A stretch of DNA of 64,000 nucleotides from Pandoraea norimbergensis (GCF_001465545.3 NZ_CP013480.3:5952001-6016000); one strand, 5' to 3'; numbered from the stretch's first letter, positions 27,095 to 37,721 are shown. Program-made: numbers and translations. Notes: generated by a model not told the origin, from the letters alone.

Positions 27095-30000
27095 ATGGCT
27101 AACACCACTCTCGGCGTCAAGGTCGACGACGTTCTGCGCACCCGGCTCAAGACGGCCGCCCAGCAAATCGAGCGCACCCCCCACTGGCTCATCAAACAGG
27201 CGATCTTTGCCTATTTGGAGCGTATCGAGAGTGGCACGCTGCCCCCGGAGCTCAATGGTGCAACCCACGCGGGCACCGAAGTCATCGACGGCCTGAGCGG
27301 CGACGACACCGCGTCACACCCCTTCCTCGAATTCGCCCAGAACGTGCAGCCCCAGTCGGTGCTGCGCGCGGCCATTACCGCCGCCTACCGCCGCCCCGAG
27401 CCGGAATGCGTGCCCGTGCTGATCGGTCAGGCCAAGCTGGCCCCGGCCACCGCCTCGTCGGCCTCGGCCCTCGCCCGCAAGCTCGTGGTCGCCCTGCGCG
27501 GCAAGAGCACCGGCGGCGGCGTGGAAGGCCTGATTCACGAGTTCTCGCTGTCCAGCCAGGAAGGCGTCGCCCTGATGTGTCTGGCCGAAGCCCTGCTGCG
27601 CATTCCCGACAAGGCCACGCGCGACGCCCTCATCCGCGACAAGATCAGCAAGGGTGACTGGCATGCCCACATGGGCAACTCGCCGTCGATGTTCGTCAAC
27701 GCCGCCACGTGGGGCCTGATGATCACCGGCAAGCTCGTCACCACCACCAGCGAAGCCGGCCTCACCAAAGCCCTCACCCGCCTCATCGGCCGTGGCGGCG
27801 AACCCCTCATCCGCAAGGGTGTGGACATGGCCATGCGCCTGATGGGCGAACAGTTCGTCACCGGCGAAACCATCTCCGAAGCGCTCGCCAACAGCCGCAA
27901 GTACGAAGCCCAAGGCTTCCGCTACTCGTACGACATGCTCGGCGAAGCCGCGACCACCGAAGAAGACGCCCAGCGCTACTACGCGAGCTACGAGCAGGCC
28001 ATTCACGCCATCGGCAAGGCCTCGGCCGGCCGTGGCATCTACGAAGGCCCGGGCATCTCGATCAAGCTCTCGGCCCTGCACCCGCGCTACTCGCGCAGCC
28101 AGCATGAGCGCACGCTCACCGAGTTGCTGCCGCGCGTGAAGTCGCTGGCGCTGCTGGCGCGTCACTACGACATCGGCCTGAATATCGACGCCGAAGAAGC
28201 CGACCGCCTCGAAATCTCGCTCGATCTGCTCGAAGCCCTGTGCTTCGACCCGGATCTGGCCGGCTGGAACGGCATCGGCTTCGTGGTGCAGGCATATCAG
28301 AAGCGTTGCCCGTTCGTGATCGACTTCATCATCGATCTGGCCCGCCGCAGCCGTCACCGCATCATGGTGCGTCTGGTCAAGGGCGCTTACTGGGATACCG
28401 AAATCAAGCGCGCGCAGGTCGACGGCCTCGAAGGCTATCCGGTCTACACCCGCAAGATTTACACCGACGTGTCGTACATGGCCTGCGCGAAGAAGCTGCT
28501 CGCCGTGCCCGACGCGATCTACCCGCAGTTCGCCACGCACAACGCCCACACGCTCTCCGCGATCTACCATCTGGCCGGTAACAACTACTACCCCGGCCAG
28601 TACGAGTTCCAGTGCCTGCACGGCATGGGCGAGCCGCTGTACGAAGAAGTCACCGGCCCGATCGCTGCGGGCAAGCTGGCGCGACCGTGCCGCGTCTACG
28701 CGCCGGTCGGCACGCACGAAACGCTGCTCGCATATCTGGTGCGCCGCCTGCTGGAGAACGGTGCAAACACGTCGTTCGTGAACCGTATCGCCGACGAGAC
28801 CGTCAGCGTCGACGAACTGATTGCCGACCCGATCACCGAAGCCGAGAAGGTGCAACCGCTGGGCGCCCCGCACGCCAAGATTCCGCTGCCGCGTGAGCTG
28901 TACGGCACGTCGCGCGCCAACTCGTCGGGCTTCGATCTCTCGAACGAACACCGCCTCGCCTCGCTGTCGTCGGCCCTGCTGGCCAGCGCCGGTACGCCGT
29001 GGCGCGCCGCCCCGATGCTCGCCGACGGCGAGCGCGTGGAAGGCACACCGCGCTTCGTGCGCAACCCGGCCGACCTGCGCGACACCGTGGGTCAGGTGAT
29101 CGAAGCCACGTCGCAAGACGTCGACGCCGCGCTCGCCCACGCCGTGGCCGCCGCCCCGATCTGGCAAGCCACGCCGGTGGAAGAGCGCGCCGACTGCCTG
29201 ATGCGCGCAGCCGATCTGCTCGAAGCGCATATGCCCACGCTCATGGGCCTGTGTGTGCGTGAAGCGGGCAAGTCGCTGCCGAACGCCGTCGCCGAAGTGC
29301 GCGAAGCGGTCGATTTCCTGCGTTACTACGCCGCGCAAATCCGCCAAGGCTTCTCGAACGACACGCACCGCCCGCTGGGTCCGGTGCTGTGCATTAGCCC
29401 GTGGAACTTCCCGCTGGCGATTTTCGTGGGTCAGGTCTCGGCAGCATTGGCCGCCGGTAACCCGGTCATCGCCAAGCCGGCCGAGCAAACGCCGCTCATC
29501 GCCGCCGAAGCCGTGCGCCTGATGCACGCCGCCGGCATCCCGGCCGGTGCATTGCAACTGCTGCCGGGCACAGGTGAGACCGTGGGTGCTGCCCTCGTCG
29601 CCGACGCCCGCACCAAGGCCGTGATGTTCACCGGCTCGACCGAAGTGGCCCGCATCATCGCGCGCACGCTGGCCGAGCGCCTCGACGCCAACGGCCGTCC
29701 GATTCCGCTGATTGCCGAGACCGGCGGTCAGAACGCGATGATCGTCGACTCGTCGGCCCTGCCGGAACAAGTTGTCTACGACGTGCTGGCCTCGGCCTTC
29801 GACTCGGCCGGTCAGCGTTGCTCGGCCCTGCGCGTGCTGTGCTTGCAGGACGACATCGCCGACAAGACGCTGCACATGCTCAAGGGCGCGATGCAGGAAC
29901 TGGCCATCGGTAACCCGGACCGTCTGTCGATCGACGTCGGCCCGGTGATCGACGCCGAAGCGCAAGCCGGTATCACCCGTCACGTCGAACAAATGCGCGC

Positions 30001-31030
30001 CAAGGGCTTCCCGGTGGAACAACTGCCGCTGCCGGACGCCGCTCGTCACGGCACCTTCGTGCCCCCGACGTTAATCGAACTGACCGACCTGAAGGCACTG
30101 CAACGCGAAGTCTTCGGCCCGGTGCTGCACGTCATCCGCTTCAAGCGCGCGCAACTCGACAAGCTGCTCGACCAGATCAACGGCACCGGTTATGGCCTGA
30201 CGTTCGGTGTGCATACACGGATCGACGAAACCATCGCCTATGTGACCGAGCGTGCCCATGTCGGCAACGTCTACGTGAACCGTAATGTGATCGGCGCCGT
30301 GGTCGGTGTGCAGCCGTTCGGCGGTGAAGGTTTGTCTGGGACGGGTCCGAAAGCAGGCGGTCCGATGTATCTGCCGCGCCTGTTGGCGACGCGTCCGGCC
30401 GCCCTCGCACCGGAACTCAACCGCAACGAGTCGGCACTGTCGCCGCTGGTGAGCTATCGCGACTGGCTGCATCAAGCCGGTCAATCGCAAGCCGAGCACG
30501 CCGACAGCGCGGCAGCGATCGATCGCGTCGACCGCTATCTGGCCACGTCGGCGCTCGACGCCACGGCCGTGCTGCCGGGGCCGACCGGCGAGCGCAACAC
30601 GTACGGTCTGGAACCGCGCGGCCCGGTGCTGTGTGTGGCCGCCACGCCGTTCGGTGCACGCACGCAATTGGCGGCCGTCCTCGCCACGGGTAACACGGCA
30701 GTGTTCGCCGACAGCGCCGTCGCTCGCGATCTCGTGGGCGCCCTGCCCGCGTCGATCAAGGGCCGCGCTGCGGTGCTGGCCGCCGGTGTCGATGCCGCTG
30801 CAGAACCGTCGCTCGCCGCCGTGCTGTTCGAAGGCGACAGCGACGAGCTGCGCGCGCTGAATCGCCGCATTGCCACGCGTAACGGCCCAATCCTGTCGAT
30901 GCAGGGCCTCGCCCCCGAAGCCCTCGCCGCAGGTGACGACTACTCGCTCGAGCGCCTGCTCTGCGAGCGCTCGGTGTCGGTGAACACGGCCGCTGCTGGC
31001 GGTAACGCCAACCTCATGACCATCGGCTGA
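27095..31030 (+). CDS. putA: Trifunctional proline utilisation protein PutA
   Basis: A 1311-residue protein that oxidises proline to glutamate and represses its own gene. Residues 1-47 form a ribbon-helix-helix DNA-binding domain (TTLGVKVDDVLRTRLKTAA). The proline dehydrogenase barrel spans about 240-560 (IKLSALHPRYSRSQ, MVRLVKGAYWD, ATHNAHT). The P5C dehydrogenase domain spans about 640-1120, with the PGTGET loop, ETGGQNAM and the catalytic Cys in GQRCSALR. A C-terminal aldehyde-dehydrogenase-like extension completes the type B/C trifunctional layout. The operator upstream fits the DNA-binding domain; putP lies downstream. Confidence 0.97.
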   Translation: MANTTLGVKVDDVLRTRLKTAAQQIERTPHWLIKQAIFAYLERIESGTLPPELNGATHAGTEVIDGLSGDDTASHPFLEFAQNVQPQSVLRAAITAAYRRPEPECVPVLIGQAKLAPATASSASALARKLVVALRGKSTGGGVEGLIHEFSLSSQEGVALMCLAEALLRIPDKATRDALIRDKISKGDWHAHMGNSPSMFVNAATWGLMITGKLVTTTSEAGLTKALTRLIGRGGEPLIRKGVDMAMRLMGEQFVTGETISEALANSRKYEAQGFRYSYDMLGEAATTEEDAQRYYASYEQAIHAIGKASAGRGIYEGPGISIKLSALHPRYSRSQHERTLTELLPRVKSLALLARHYDIGLNIDAEEADRLEISLDLLEALCFDPDLAGWNGIGFVVQAYQKRCPFVIDFIIDLARRSRHRIMVRLVKGAYWDTEIKRAQVDGLEGYPVYTRKIYTDVSYMACAKKLLAVPDAIYPQFATHNAHTLSAIYHLAGNNYYPGQYEFQCLHGMGEPLYEEVTGPIAAGKLARPCRVYAPVGTHETLLAYLVRRLLENGANTSFVNRIADETVSVDELIADPITEAEKVQPLGAPHAKIPLPRELYGTSRANSSGFDLSNEHRLASLSSALLASAGTPWRAAPMLADGERVEGTPRFVRNPADLRDTVGQVIEATSQDVDAALAHAVAAAPIWQATPVEERADCLMRAADLLEAHMPTLMGLCVREAGKSLPNAVAEVREAVDFLRYYAAQIRQGFSNDTHRPLGPVLCISPWNFPLAIFVGQVSAALAAGNPVIAKPAEQTPLIAAEAVRLMHAAGIPAGALQLLPGTGETVGAALVADARTKAVMFTGSTEVARIIARTLAERLDANGRPIPLIAETGGQNAMIVDSSALPEQVVYDVLASAFDSAGQRCSALRVLCLQDDIADKTLHMLKGAMQELAIGNPDRLSIDVGPVIDAEAQAGITRHVEQMRAKGFPVEQLPLPDAARHGTFVPPTLIELTDLKALQREVFGPVLHVIRFKRAQLDKLLDQINGTGYGLTFGVHTRIDETIAYVTERAHVGNVYVNRNVIGAVVGVQPFGGEGLSGTGPKAGGPMYLPRLLATRPAALAPELNRNESALSPLVSYRDWLHQAGQSQAEHADSAAAIDRVDRYLATSALDATAVLPGPTGERNTYGLEPRGPVLCVAATPFGARTQLAAVLATGNTAVFADSAVARDLVGALPASIKGRAAVLAAGVDAAAEPSLAAVLFEGDSDELRALNRRIATRNGPILSMQGLAPEALAAGDDYSLERLLCERSVSVNTAAAGGNANLMTIG

Positions 31031-31108
31031 TCGGTCAGCAGCCCCCGTAGGTCACGCGCCTCGCCCGTCTCGCAAACTGCGGGGCGCGCGAGGCGCGATT
31101 CATTTCTG

Positions 31109-31130
31109 CGCCCGCGTTTGCGGGCGTTTT
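31109..31130 (+). terminator. Intrinsic terminator after putA
   Basis: Stem CGCCCGC/GCGGGCG with loop GTTT followed by TTTT, 79 bases after the putA stop. Confidence 0.8.
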
Positions 31131-31436
31131 CGATTGCGCACACTTCGCGATCAACGCGCCATTCGCGGGTGTGGCGGCCGCGGTCGCTTCCCGCTTTTTC
31201 CTCCGCAAACTGCGTCCGTACGCGCTCCCCGTAGTCAAGCGGGGCGCACGCATTCGCGGTATCGTCGCGCCCTCCCCCGACATCCGAAATCGGAAATCCG
31301 TAACCGCCTTTGTGCGGTCAACCCGTGCCAGCGACACGCATCGCTGGCCGCTGCTGTCGCCGCCACGCGCCCACGCGTCTTTTGTCATGCCGGGAGATGC
31401 TTCCGCACGTACCACGGCGCCGGCCAAGGAGGCTTC
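31131..31436. other. Intergenic region between the putA terminator and putP
   Basis: No gene. The last bases carry the putP ribosome-binding site AAGGAGG. No GTTGCA operator word was seen here, so putP may not share the PutA control of putA. Confidence 0.5.
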
Positions 31437-32984
31437 ATGTCCCTTTGGAACCCCACGGCGGTGACCTTCACCGTCTATTTATTACTGATGCTCGGCATCG
31501 GCTGGCTTGGCTATCGGGCGACGCACAATCTCTCCGACTACATCCTCGGCGGGCGCCGTCTCGGCAGCTTCGTCACCGCCCTCTCGGCCGGGGCCTCCGA
31601 CATGAGCGGCTGGTTGCTGCTTGGCCTGCCCGGCGCCATTTATGCCGGCGGCCTGTCGGGCGTGTGGATTGCGGTGGGGCTGGCCTTCGGTGCATGGGCC
31701 AACTGGCATCTCGTCGCCGCACGCCTGCGCGTGCACACAGAGCAATGCGGCAACGCGCTCACGTTGCCCGAATACCTCACGCATCGGTTTGGCGACGGCA
31801 GCCATGTGCTGCGCATCGTCACCGCGCTGGTGATCCTGATCTTTTTCACCATCTATTGCGCCTCGGGTGTGGTCGCGGGCGCGCGCCTGTTCGAGACAAT
31901 GTTCGGACTCGATTACCGCACCGCGCTGTGGATCGGCGCGCTGGCCACCATTGCCTATGTCTTCATCGGCGGCTTTCTCGCGGTGAGCTGGACCGACACC
32001 GTGCAGGCGTCGCTGATGTTCGCGGCGCTGGTCGTCACGCCGATTGCCGTCATCGCACTGGACGGCAGCCCGGCAGCGGCCGTCGCGGCCGTGACCGCCG
32101 TGCATCCGACGCATACCGACTGGTTTGGCGATCTCGCACCGCTCGGCGTGATTTCAATGCTCGCGTGGGGCTTGGGCTACTTCGGCCAGCCGCACATTCT
32201 CGTGCGCTTCATGGCAACACGATCCGCTGCGGCCATCCCGAAGGCGCGGCGCATCTGCATGACGTGGATGGTGTTGTGTCTGGTCGGTGCGGTCGCTGTC
32301 GGCTTCTTCGGGCTCGCGTTCTTCAGCGCGCGGCCGGACCTCGCAGCCAGCGCAGGCGTGGCCGCCAACCCGGAGACGATCTTCATCGCCCTCACCACCC
32401 AACTGTTTGCCCCGTGGCTCGCCGGTATTCTGCTCGCGGCGATTCTGGCGGCGGTAATGAGCACGCTGTCATGCCAGTTGCTCGTGTGCGCCAGTGCGTT
32501 GACCGAAGACCTGTACAAGACGTTTGCGCCCAGGCACGTCAGCCAGCGCCGCCTCGTCTGGATTGGCCGGGCGATGGTGCTTGCCGTTGCCACTGTGGCG
32601 GTGCTGCTGGCGCTCGACCCGAATAGCCGTGTGCTGGGCATGGTGAGCTACGCGTGGGCCGGTTTCGGCGCCGCCTTCGGCCCGCTGGTGCTGGCGACGT
32701 TGTTGTGGCCGCGCGTCACCCGTAACGGTGCACTGGCAGGCATTGTGGTCGGGGCAGCGACGGTGCTGATCTGGAAGCAGTTCGGCTGGTTCGATCTGTA
32801 CGAAATCCTGCCCGGCTTTGCGCTGGGCGGTCTGGCGTTGATCGTCGTGAGCCGTCTCGACCGGGCGCCGTCCCACGAGGTGGTGGCCCGCTACGAGGCC
32901 GCCGAGCAGCGTCTGCGCGACATTCAGGCCGGGCGGGATGAAGACGGGGTGGCCGACACCCCGGCGGCGCAACCTTCGCCATAA
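31437..32984 (+). CDS. putP: Sodium/proline symporter
   Basis: A 515-residue sodium:solute symporter of the SSSF family with about 13 membrane segments. PutP text is present: LGYRATHNLSDYILGGRRLG, LSAGASDMSGWLLLGLPG, GFLAVSWTDTVQASLM, and HILVRFMA. It imports proline with sodium at the inner membrane and supplies PutA. ATG 31437 is preceded by a strong AAGGAGG; the frame is open further upstream but without family similarity. The C-terminal 30 residues are a hydrophilic tail. Confidence 0.94.
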   Translation: MSLWNPTAVTFTVYLLLMLGIGWLGYRATHNLSDYILGGRRLGSFVTALSAGASDMSGWLLLGLPGAIYAGGLSGVWIAVGLAFGAWANWHLVAARLRVHTEQCGNALTLPEYLTHRFGDGSHVLRIVTALVILIFFTIYCASGVVAGARLFETMFGLDYRTALWIGALATIAYVFIGGFLAVSWTDTVQASLMFAALVVTPIAVIALDGSPAAAVAAVTAVHPTHTDWFGDLAPLGVISMLAWGLGYFGQPHILVRFMATRSAAAIPKARRICMTWMVLCLVGAVAVGFFGLAFFSARPDLAASAGVAANPETIFIALTTQLFAPWLAGILLAAILAAVMSTLSCQLLVCASALTEDLYKTFAPRHVSQRRLVWIGRAMVLAVATVAVLLALDPNSRVLGMVSYAWAGFGAAFGPLVLATLLWPRVTRNGALAGIVVGAATVLIWKQFGWFDLYEILPGFALGGLALIVVSRLDRAPSHEVVARYEAAEQRLRDIQAGRDEDGVADTPAAQPSP

Positions 32985-33017
32985 CCCGGTAGCACCTTCC
33001 ATCGGAATATGTCCCTC

Positions 33018-33046
33018 TTGACCGGCGTGCGTAGCCATCCAATACT
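33018..33046 (+). promoter_or_regulatory. Candidate promoter for the binding-protein gene
   Basis: TTGACC (33018-33023), a 17-base spacer and AATACT (33041-33046). It would give a leader of about 140 bases before the start at 33195. Confidence 0.5.
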
Positions 33047-33194
33047 GCCGCGTCGGGCGCATTGTGCGTTTGATACAGATTGAATGCCGTCTCACGGCCA
33101 ACCGGCGCGTGGCAGATGGCATCCCACGACAGGCGGGCCGCGGCGATCCCGCAGGCCTGCCACTCAACGACATACACATGCAAGGAGAGGGTTG

Positions 33195-34340
33195 ATGCAA
33201 TCGAAGCTTACGCTCAGCGCATTCGCGGTCGCAGGACTGATCGCGTTCGGCAGCGCCGCAAACGCGCAACAGGCGCAGGAAGTGAAGCTGGGTTTTGCTG
33301 CACCGCTCACGGGCGCTCAGGCGCACTACGGCAAGGACATGCAAAACGGCATCCAGCTCGCCATTGACGAGTACAACGCCACCAAGCCGACCATCGAAGG
33401 CAAGCCGGTGAAGTTCGTTCTGCAAGCCGAAGACGACCAGGCCGACCCGCGTCAGGGCTCGCTGGTGGCCCAGAAGCTGGTCGATTCGAGCATCAAGGGC
33501 ATGCTCGGCCACTTCAACTCCGGCACGACGATTCCCGCCTCGCGCATCTACGCACAGGCCGGCATTCCTGAAATCGCCATGGCCACGGCACCGGAGTACA
33601 CCAAGCAAGGGTTCAAGACGACCTTCCGCATGATGACGTCCGATATTCAGCAGGGTTCGGTCGTCGGCAACTTTGCCGTCAAGAAGCTGGGCTTCAAGAA
33701 CATCGCCATCGTCGATGACCGTACGGCCTACGGTCAGGGCCTCGCTGCCGAATTCAAGAAGGCGGCTCAGGCCGCCGGCGGCAAGATCGTGCGCGAAGAG
33801 TCGACCACGGACAAGGCCGTGGACTTCACCGCCATCCTGACCAACATCAAGCGCTCCAACCCCGACGTCGTCTTCTACGGCGGTGCCGACGCCCAAGCCG
33901 GCCCGCTCGCCAAGCAGATGCGCCAATTGGGCATCAAGTCCACGCTGATGGCTGGCGAAATGGTCAAGTCGGACGCCTTCCTGAAGCTCGCCGGCGACGC
34001 TGCCAACGGCTCGGTGGTGTCGCTCGCCGGTCTGCCGCTCGACAAGATGCCGGGCGGTGCCGCTTACGAGTCGCGCTACAAGGCTAAGTTCGGCGCAGCG
34101 CCGGAAACGTACTCGCCGTATGCCTATGACGGCGCGATGGCCATGATGTCGGCCATGAAGAAGGCCAACTCGACCGACCCGGCGAAGTACCTGCCGGCGC
34201 TTGCCAAGACCGGCATGCCCGGCGTGACGACGCGTGAGCTCGCCTACGACAGCGTGGGCGATCTGAAGAACGGCTCCATCACCGTCTACAAGGTTGTCGA
34301 CGGCAAGTGGACCGTGCTCGAAACGGTCGGCGGCAAGTAA
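33195..34340 (+). CDS. Branched-chain amino acid ABC transporter substrate-binding protein (LivK type)
   Basis: A 381-residue periplasmic type I binding protein. The leader ends ANAQ (about residue 25). The mature part reads VKLGFAAPLTGAQAHYGKDMQNGIQLAIDEYN, with GHFNSGTTIPASRIYAQAGIPEIA, DDRTAYGQGLAAEFKKAA and YSPYAYDGAMAMM. It binds Leu/Ile/Val or related ligands for a LivHMGF complex. No permease or ATPase genes adjoin, so it must pair with components elsewhere. AAGGAGAGGG precedes the ATG, and a strong terminator follows. Confidence 0.92.
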   Translation: MQSKLTLSAFAVAGLIAFGSAANAQQAQEVKLGFAAPLTGAQAHYGKDMQNGIQLAIDEYNATKPTIEGKPVKFVLQAEDDQADPRQGSLVAQKLVDSSIKGMLGHFNSGTTIPASRIYAQAGIPEIAMATAPEYTKQGFKTTFRMMTSDIQQGSVVGNFAVKKLGFKNIAIVDDRTAYGQGLAAEFKKAAQAAGGKIVREESTTDKAVDFTAILTNIKRSNPDVVFYGGADAQAGPLAKQMRQLGIKSTLMAGEMVKSDAFLKLAGDAANGSVVSLAGLPLDKMPGGAAYESRYKAKFGAAPETYSPYAYDGAMAMMSAMKKANSTDPAKYLPALAKTGMPGVTTRELAYDSVGDLKNGSITVYKVVDGKWTVLETVGGK

Positions 34341-34365
34341 GTCCTCCGCCATCCGGTAGCAAAGC

Positions 34366-34399
34366 AAAAAGGGCTGACGATCACTCGTCAGCCCTTTTT
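34366..34399. terminator. Bidirectional intrinsic terminator
   Basis: Arms GGGCTGACGA and TCGTCAGCCC around a TCAC loop, flanked by five A and five T. It serves the binding-protein gene and the convergent symporter gene. Confidence 0.95.
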
Positions 34400-34435
34400 C
34401 TATTGGTGGCGACGTAACGTATTACGTCTGATGCC

Positions 34436-35929
34436 CTACGAAGCGTCCGTCACCGCCGCCGGCAGCGACCCTTGCGGCGGCACGGGTTTCGCAGCGCCGC
34501 CGCTGGCCTGTGCCGGCCAGACATCCTTCGGCAGACGCGCCCGCAGTTCCGGCGGCAGCGACTCGTGCGTGAAAACCGGCTCGGCAATTCCCGCCTTGCG
34601 TTGTGCCGCATAGTCGCGCCATGCGGCATGGGCGTACTTGGCGAGCATCGCGATGGCAATCAGGTTGATGAAGGCCATCAACGCCGCGCCCACATCCGCA
34701 AAACTCCAGACCAGCGGCAAACTCGCCACCGAGCCCAACATCACCGCGAGCAGCACCAGCGCGCGAAAGATGTGGAAACACCACGGCCGACGCGTCATGA
34801 AATCGAGGTTCACTTCCGCGTACGCGTAGTTGCCCAGCACGCTCGAATAGGCGAGGAAGAACACCGTCACGCCCGTGAACATGATCGCCCACTCGCCGAA
34901 GTGCGCCGCCAGCGCACGCTGCGTGAGCACGGCACCTTCTGCCACGCCACCGACTTCGTACTGACCCGAGAGCAGAATCATGAAGGCCGTGGCCGAGCAT
35001 ACGACGATGGTGTCGAAGAACACACCGAGCATCTGCATCAGGCCCTGCTGCACCGGGTGCTTCGTGGTGGCCACCGCTGCTGCATTCGGTGCGCTGCCCA
35101 TCCCGGCCTCGTTCGAAAAGAGGCCGCGTTTCACGCCCATCAGCACCGCCTGACTCACCGCATAACCGGCCACACCGCCAGCCGCCTGCCCCAGTCCGAA
35201 CGCGTGATCGACGATCAGCGAGATCATGGCCGGAATCTTGTCGTAGTTGACGATGCAGACATAGGCCGCCAATCCGAGATAGATCAGCGCCATGACCGGC
35301 ACGATCCACTGCGCCACGCGGGCGACGCGCCGCACGCCGCCGTAGATGATCGGTGCCGTCATCAGCACCAGCGTGATCCCGATCCAGATGCGCGACCAGC
35401 CGAACGACGCTTCGAGCGTCTCGGCAATCGAGTGCGACTGCACGGAATTGAAGGCGAAACCGAACGTGAACAGCAGCGCCACGGCGAAAACGATGCCGAA
35501 GGTGCGCGAACCGAGTCCGATTTGTATGTAATACGCCGGGCCGCCCCGGAAAGTCTTGTCACCGTGCGGCACCTTGAAAACTTGTGCCAGCGTCGACTCC
35601 ACGAAGGCGGACGCCATGCCGAGCAGCGCCGTCATCCACATCCAGAAGATCGCCCCGGGGCCACCGATGGTGAGCGCGACGGCAACGCCAGCGATATTGC
35701 CGGTGCCGACACGGCTCGCCAGCCCTGTCGCAAACGCCTGAAACGGTGAGATGCCGGTGGGGCTACCCGAACTGCGCAACAGGCAGATGCTGTGCCAGAG
35801 CGCGCGCATCTGAATCCCGCCGAAGCGAATCGTGAAGTACAACCCCGCGCCGAGCAACGCGACCACCAGGGGGTATCCCGACAACACACCGCCGATGGCA
35901 TCGACCATCGGCTTGAGCCATTGCTCCAT
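34436..35929 (-). CDS. Alanine/glycine:cation symporter (AGCS family)
   Basis: A 497-residue inner-membrane symporter with about 11 membrane segments. AGCS landmarks include GISPFQAFATGLASRVGTGNIAGVA (about 78-102), GPGAIFWMWMTALLGMA, and the motif GVKRGLFSNEAGMGSAPNAAA. It takes up alanine or glycine with sodium. AAGGAGA precedes the ATG. It lies downstream of sdaA on the same strand, separated by a terminator, and forms part of a glycine/serine block with gcvTHP. Confidence 0.92.
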   Translation of the reverse strand: MEQWLKPMVDAIGGVLSGYPLVVALLGAGLYFTIRFGGIQMRALWHSICLLRSSGSPTGISPFQAFATGLASRVGTGNIAGVAVALTIGGPGAIFWMWMTALLGMASAFVESTLAQVFKVPHGDKTFRGGPAYYIQIGLGSRTFGIVFAVALLFTFGFAFNSVQSHSIAETLEASFGWSRIWIGITLVLMTAPIIYGGVRRVARVAQWIVPVMALIYLGLAAYVCIVNYDKIPAMISLIVDHAFGLGQAAGGVAGYAVSQAVLMGVKRGLFSNEAGMGSAPNAAAVATTKHPVQQGLMQMLGVFFDTIVVCSATAFMILLSGQYEVGGVAEGAVLTQRALAAHFGEWAIMFTGVTVFFLAYSSVLGNYAYAEVNLDFMTRRPWCFHIFRALVLLAVMLGSVASLPLVWSFADVGAALMAFINLIAIAMLAKYAHAAWRDYAAQRKAGIAEPVFTHESLPPELRARLPKDVWPAQASGGAAKPVPPQGSLPAAVTDAS

Positions 35930-36063
35930 TGCTGCGTCTCCTTTCGTTACCCACGTATCAACGAACTGGCCCTCTGAAAAAGGGCGAAAAGACGGAGAGT
36001 GGCAAGGATTTGGCTCGAAAGGAGCAATCGGCGACGCACTTTAGGTAGATTCCCAAGCGCAAT

Positions 36064-36094
36064 AAAAAAGCCGCGCGGCAAATACCGGGCGGCT
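36064..36094 (-). terminator. Intrinsic terminator after sdaA
   Basis: On the minus strand GCCGCCCGG and CCGCGCGGC form a stem (one mismatch) with loop TATTTG, followed by TTTTTT. It lies about 95 bases after the sdaA stop. Confidence 0.75.
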
Positions 36095-36189
36095 CAAAAG
36101 ACAAGGCAAGGAGACATCGACGACAAGGTTACCGTCGCAATATGTCGGTCATGTGACGGTCACGAAGCGACGGCGCCTGCACGCCGTCA

Positions 36190-37581
36190 TCAGCACTCGA
36201 CGATATTCACTGCCAGACCGCCGCGTGCCGTCTCCTTGTACTTCGTTTTCATGTCGGCGCCGGTTTCGCGCATCGTCTTGATAACGGAATCAAGCGACAC
36301 GTAGTGCGCACCGTCGCCGCGCAGCGCCATGCGCGCGGCGTTCACGGCCTTCACCGATGCCATGGCATTGCGCTCGATGCACGGAATCTGCACCAGACCG
36401 CCCACCGGGTCGCACGTCAGCCCGAGGTTGTGTTCCATGCCAATTTCAGCAGCATTCTCGACCTGCGCGACTGTGCCGCCCAACACCGCTGCCAGCGCAC
36501 CGGCAGCCATCGAACAGGCCACGCCGACTTCGCCCTGACAACCCACTTCCGCCCCCGAAATCGAGGCATTGAGCTTGTACAGAATGCCGATGGCACCCGC
36601 CGTCAGCAGAAAGTCGATCACGCCCTGATCGTTCGCACCATGCACGAAGCGGTCGTAGTAATGCAGCACTGACGGGATGATGCCGGCCGCGCCGTTCGTG
36701 GGTGCCGTCACCACACGGCCACCGGCCGCGTTCTCTTCGTTGACGGCCATCGCGTACAGGTTCACCCAATCCATCACCGACAGCGGATCGGAGAGCGTAC
36801 GCTCGGCGCGCTGCGTCAGTTGACGGTACAGCTCGGGCGCGCGGCGGCGCACGTGCAACGGGCCCGGCAGTTCGCCCTCCGCTTCCGGGTTGCCGATGCC
36901 GCAACCGCGCGTCACACACGACTGCATCACGTGCCAGATGTTGATCAGGCCGGTGCGGATGTCTTCTTCCTTGTGCCAGACCTTCTCGTTTTCCCACATC
37001 AGCTGCGCGATGGTCTTGCCGCTCTCACGGCACATCTCCAGCAGTCCCTTGCCCGTGCGGAACGGATACGGCAGTTGATCGTGCGCCGCGAGCACCTGCG
37101 CATTCGAGGCCCCCGCCGTCACCACGAAGCCGCCGCCCACCGACAGATAACGGCCTTCGCGCAACTTGTTGCCTGCGCCGTCGAAGGCATGGAATTTCAT
37201 GCCGTTCGGGTGCTCGGCCATCGCTTCGCGGCGGTAGAACACCACGTTCTCTTTCTCGATGAACGGCACGTCATGCTTGCCCAGAATCGACAGCACCTTT
37301 TCACGGCGCAGTTTTGCCAGACGGTCCGCAATCGTCGCGGGGTCAACGGTGTCGGGAGCATCGCCCATGAAACCGAGCAGCACGCCCTTGTCGGTGCCGT
37401 GGCCCTTGCCCGTGGCCCCGAGCGAGCCGTACAGCTCTGCGCGCAGCGACGCCACCTGCGGCAGCAAGCCGTCGCGCTCCAACCCCTGCACGAACATCAG
37501 CGCCGCGCGCATTGGCCCCACGGTATGCGAACTCGAAGGTCCGATACCGATCTTGAACAAATCGAAAACTGAAACGGCCAT
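36190..37581 (-). CDS. sdaA: L-serine ammonia-lyase (single chain, iron-sulfur)
   Basis: A 463-residue enzyme that deaminates L-serine to pyruvate. The N-terminal beta domain begins [21 protein letters not shown]; the alpha domain carries [14 protein letters not shown], the cluster cysteines in [15 protein letters not shown] and [19 protein letters not shown]. Length matches E. coli SdaA (454). Start 37581 is preceded by CAGGAAAG. It follows gcvP on the same strand after a terminator; serine made from glycine by GcvTHP and serine hydroxymethyltransferase is its likely substrate. Confidence 0.96.
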   Translation of the reverse strand: MAVSVFDLFKIGIGPSSSHTVGPMRAALMFVQGLERDGLLPQVASLRAELYGSLGATGKGHGTDKGVLLGFMGDAPDTVDPATIADRLAKLRREKVLSILGKHDVPFIEKENVVFYRREAMAEHPNGMKFHAFDGAGNKLREGRYLSVGGGFVVTAGASNAQVLAAHDQLPYPFRTGKGLLEMCRESGKTIAQLMWENEKVWHKEEDIRTGLINIWHVMQSCVTRGCGIGNPEAEGELPGPLHVRRRAPELYRQLTQRAERTLSDPLSVMDWVNLYAMAVNEENAAGGRVVTAPTNGAAGIIPSVLHYYDRFVHGANDQGVIDFLLTAGAIGILYKLNASISGAEVGCQGEVGVACSMAAGALAAVLGGTVAQVENAAEIGMEHNLGLTCDPVGGLVQIPCIERNAMASVKAVNAARMALRGDGAHYVSLDSVIKTMRETGADMKTKYKETARGGLAVNIVEC

Positions 37582-37664
37582 GGGGCTTTCCTGATTTTTT
37601 AGTACTGACTTGAGACTCGGCGAGCACCAACATACTGGCGCATTCGCGTGACATCTATAGAGAC

Positions 37665-37701
37665 AAAAAGGGGCCAGCAATGTTTCTGCCGGCCCCTTTT
37701 T
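37665..37701. terminator. Intrinsic terminator between gcvP and sdaA
   Basis: Arms GGGGCCaGCA and TGCcGGCCCC with A- and T-runs of five on the two sides. It ends the gcvTHP transcript and separates sdaA. Confidence 0.9.
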
Positions 37702-37721
37702 ATCGAGTTTTGCGACGCTTT

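Noticed and set aside
28849..28857. A further GGTGCAACC word inside putA as another operator
   Set aside because: It lies 1.8 kb into the gene and encodes a plain Val-Gln-Pro stretch; chance is the simpler reading.
27314..30049. A 911-codon open frame on the minus strand opposite putA
   Set aside because: It mirrors a clearly genuine gene, has no family similarity and no start context. Long antisense frames arise from high third-position GC.
35930..36063. A second glycine riboswitch upstream of the AGCS symporter
   Set aside because: The conserved CCGAAGGGG and CTCTCAGG cores are absent; only a short GCCCT/AGGGC hairpin is present.
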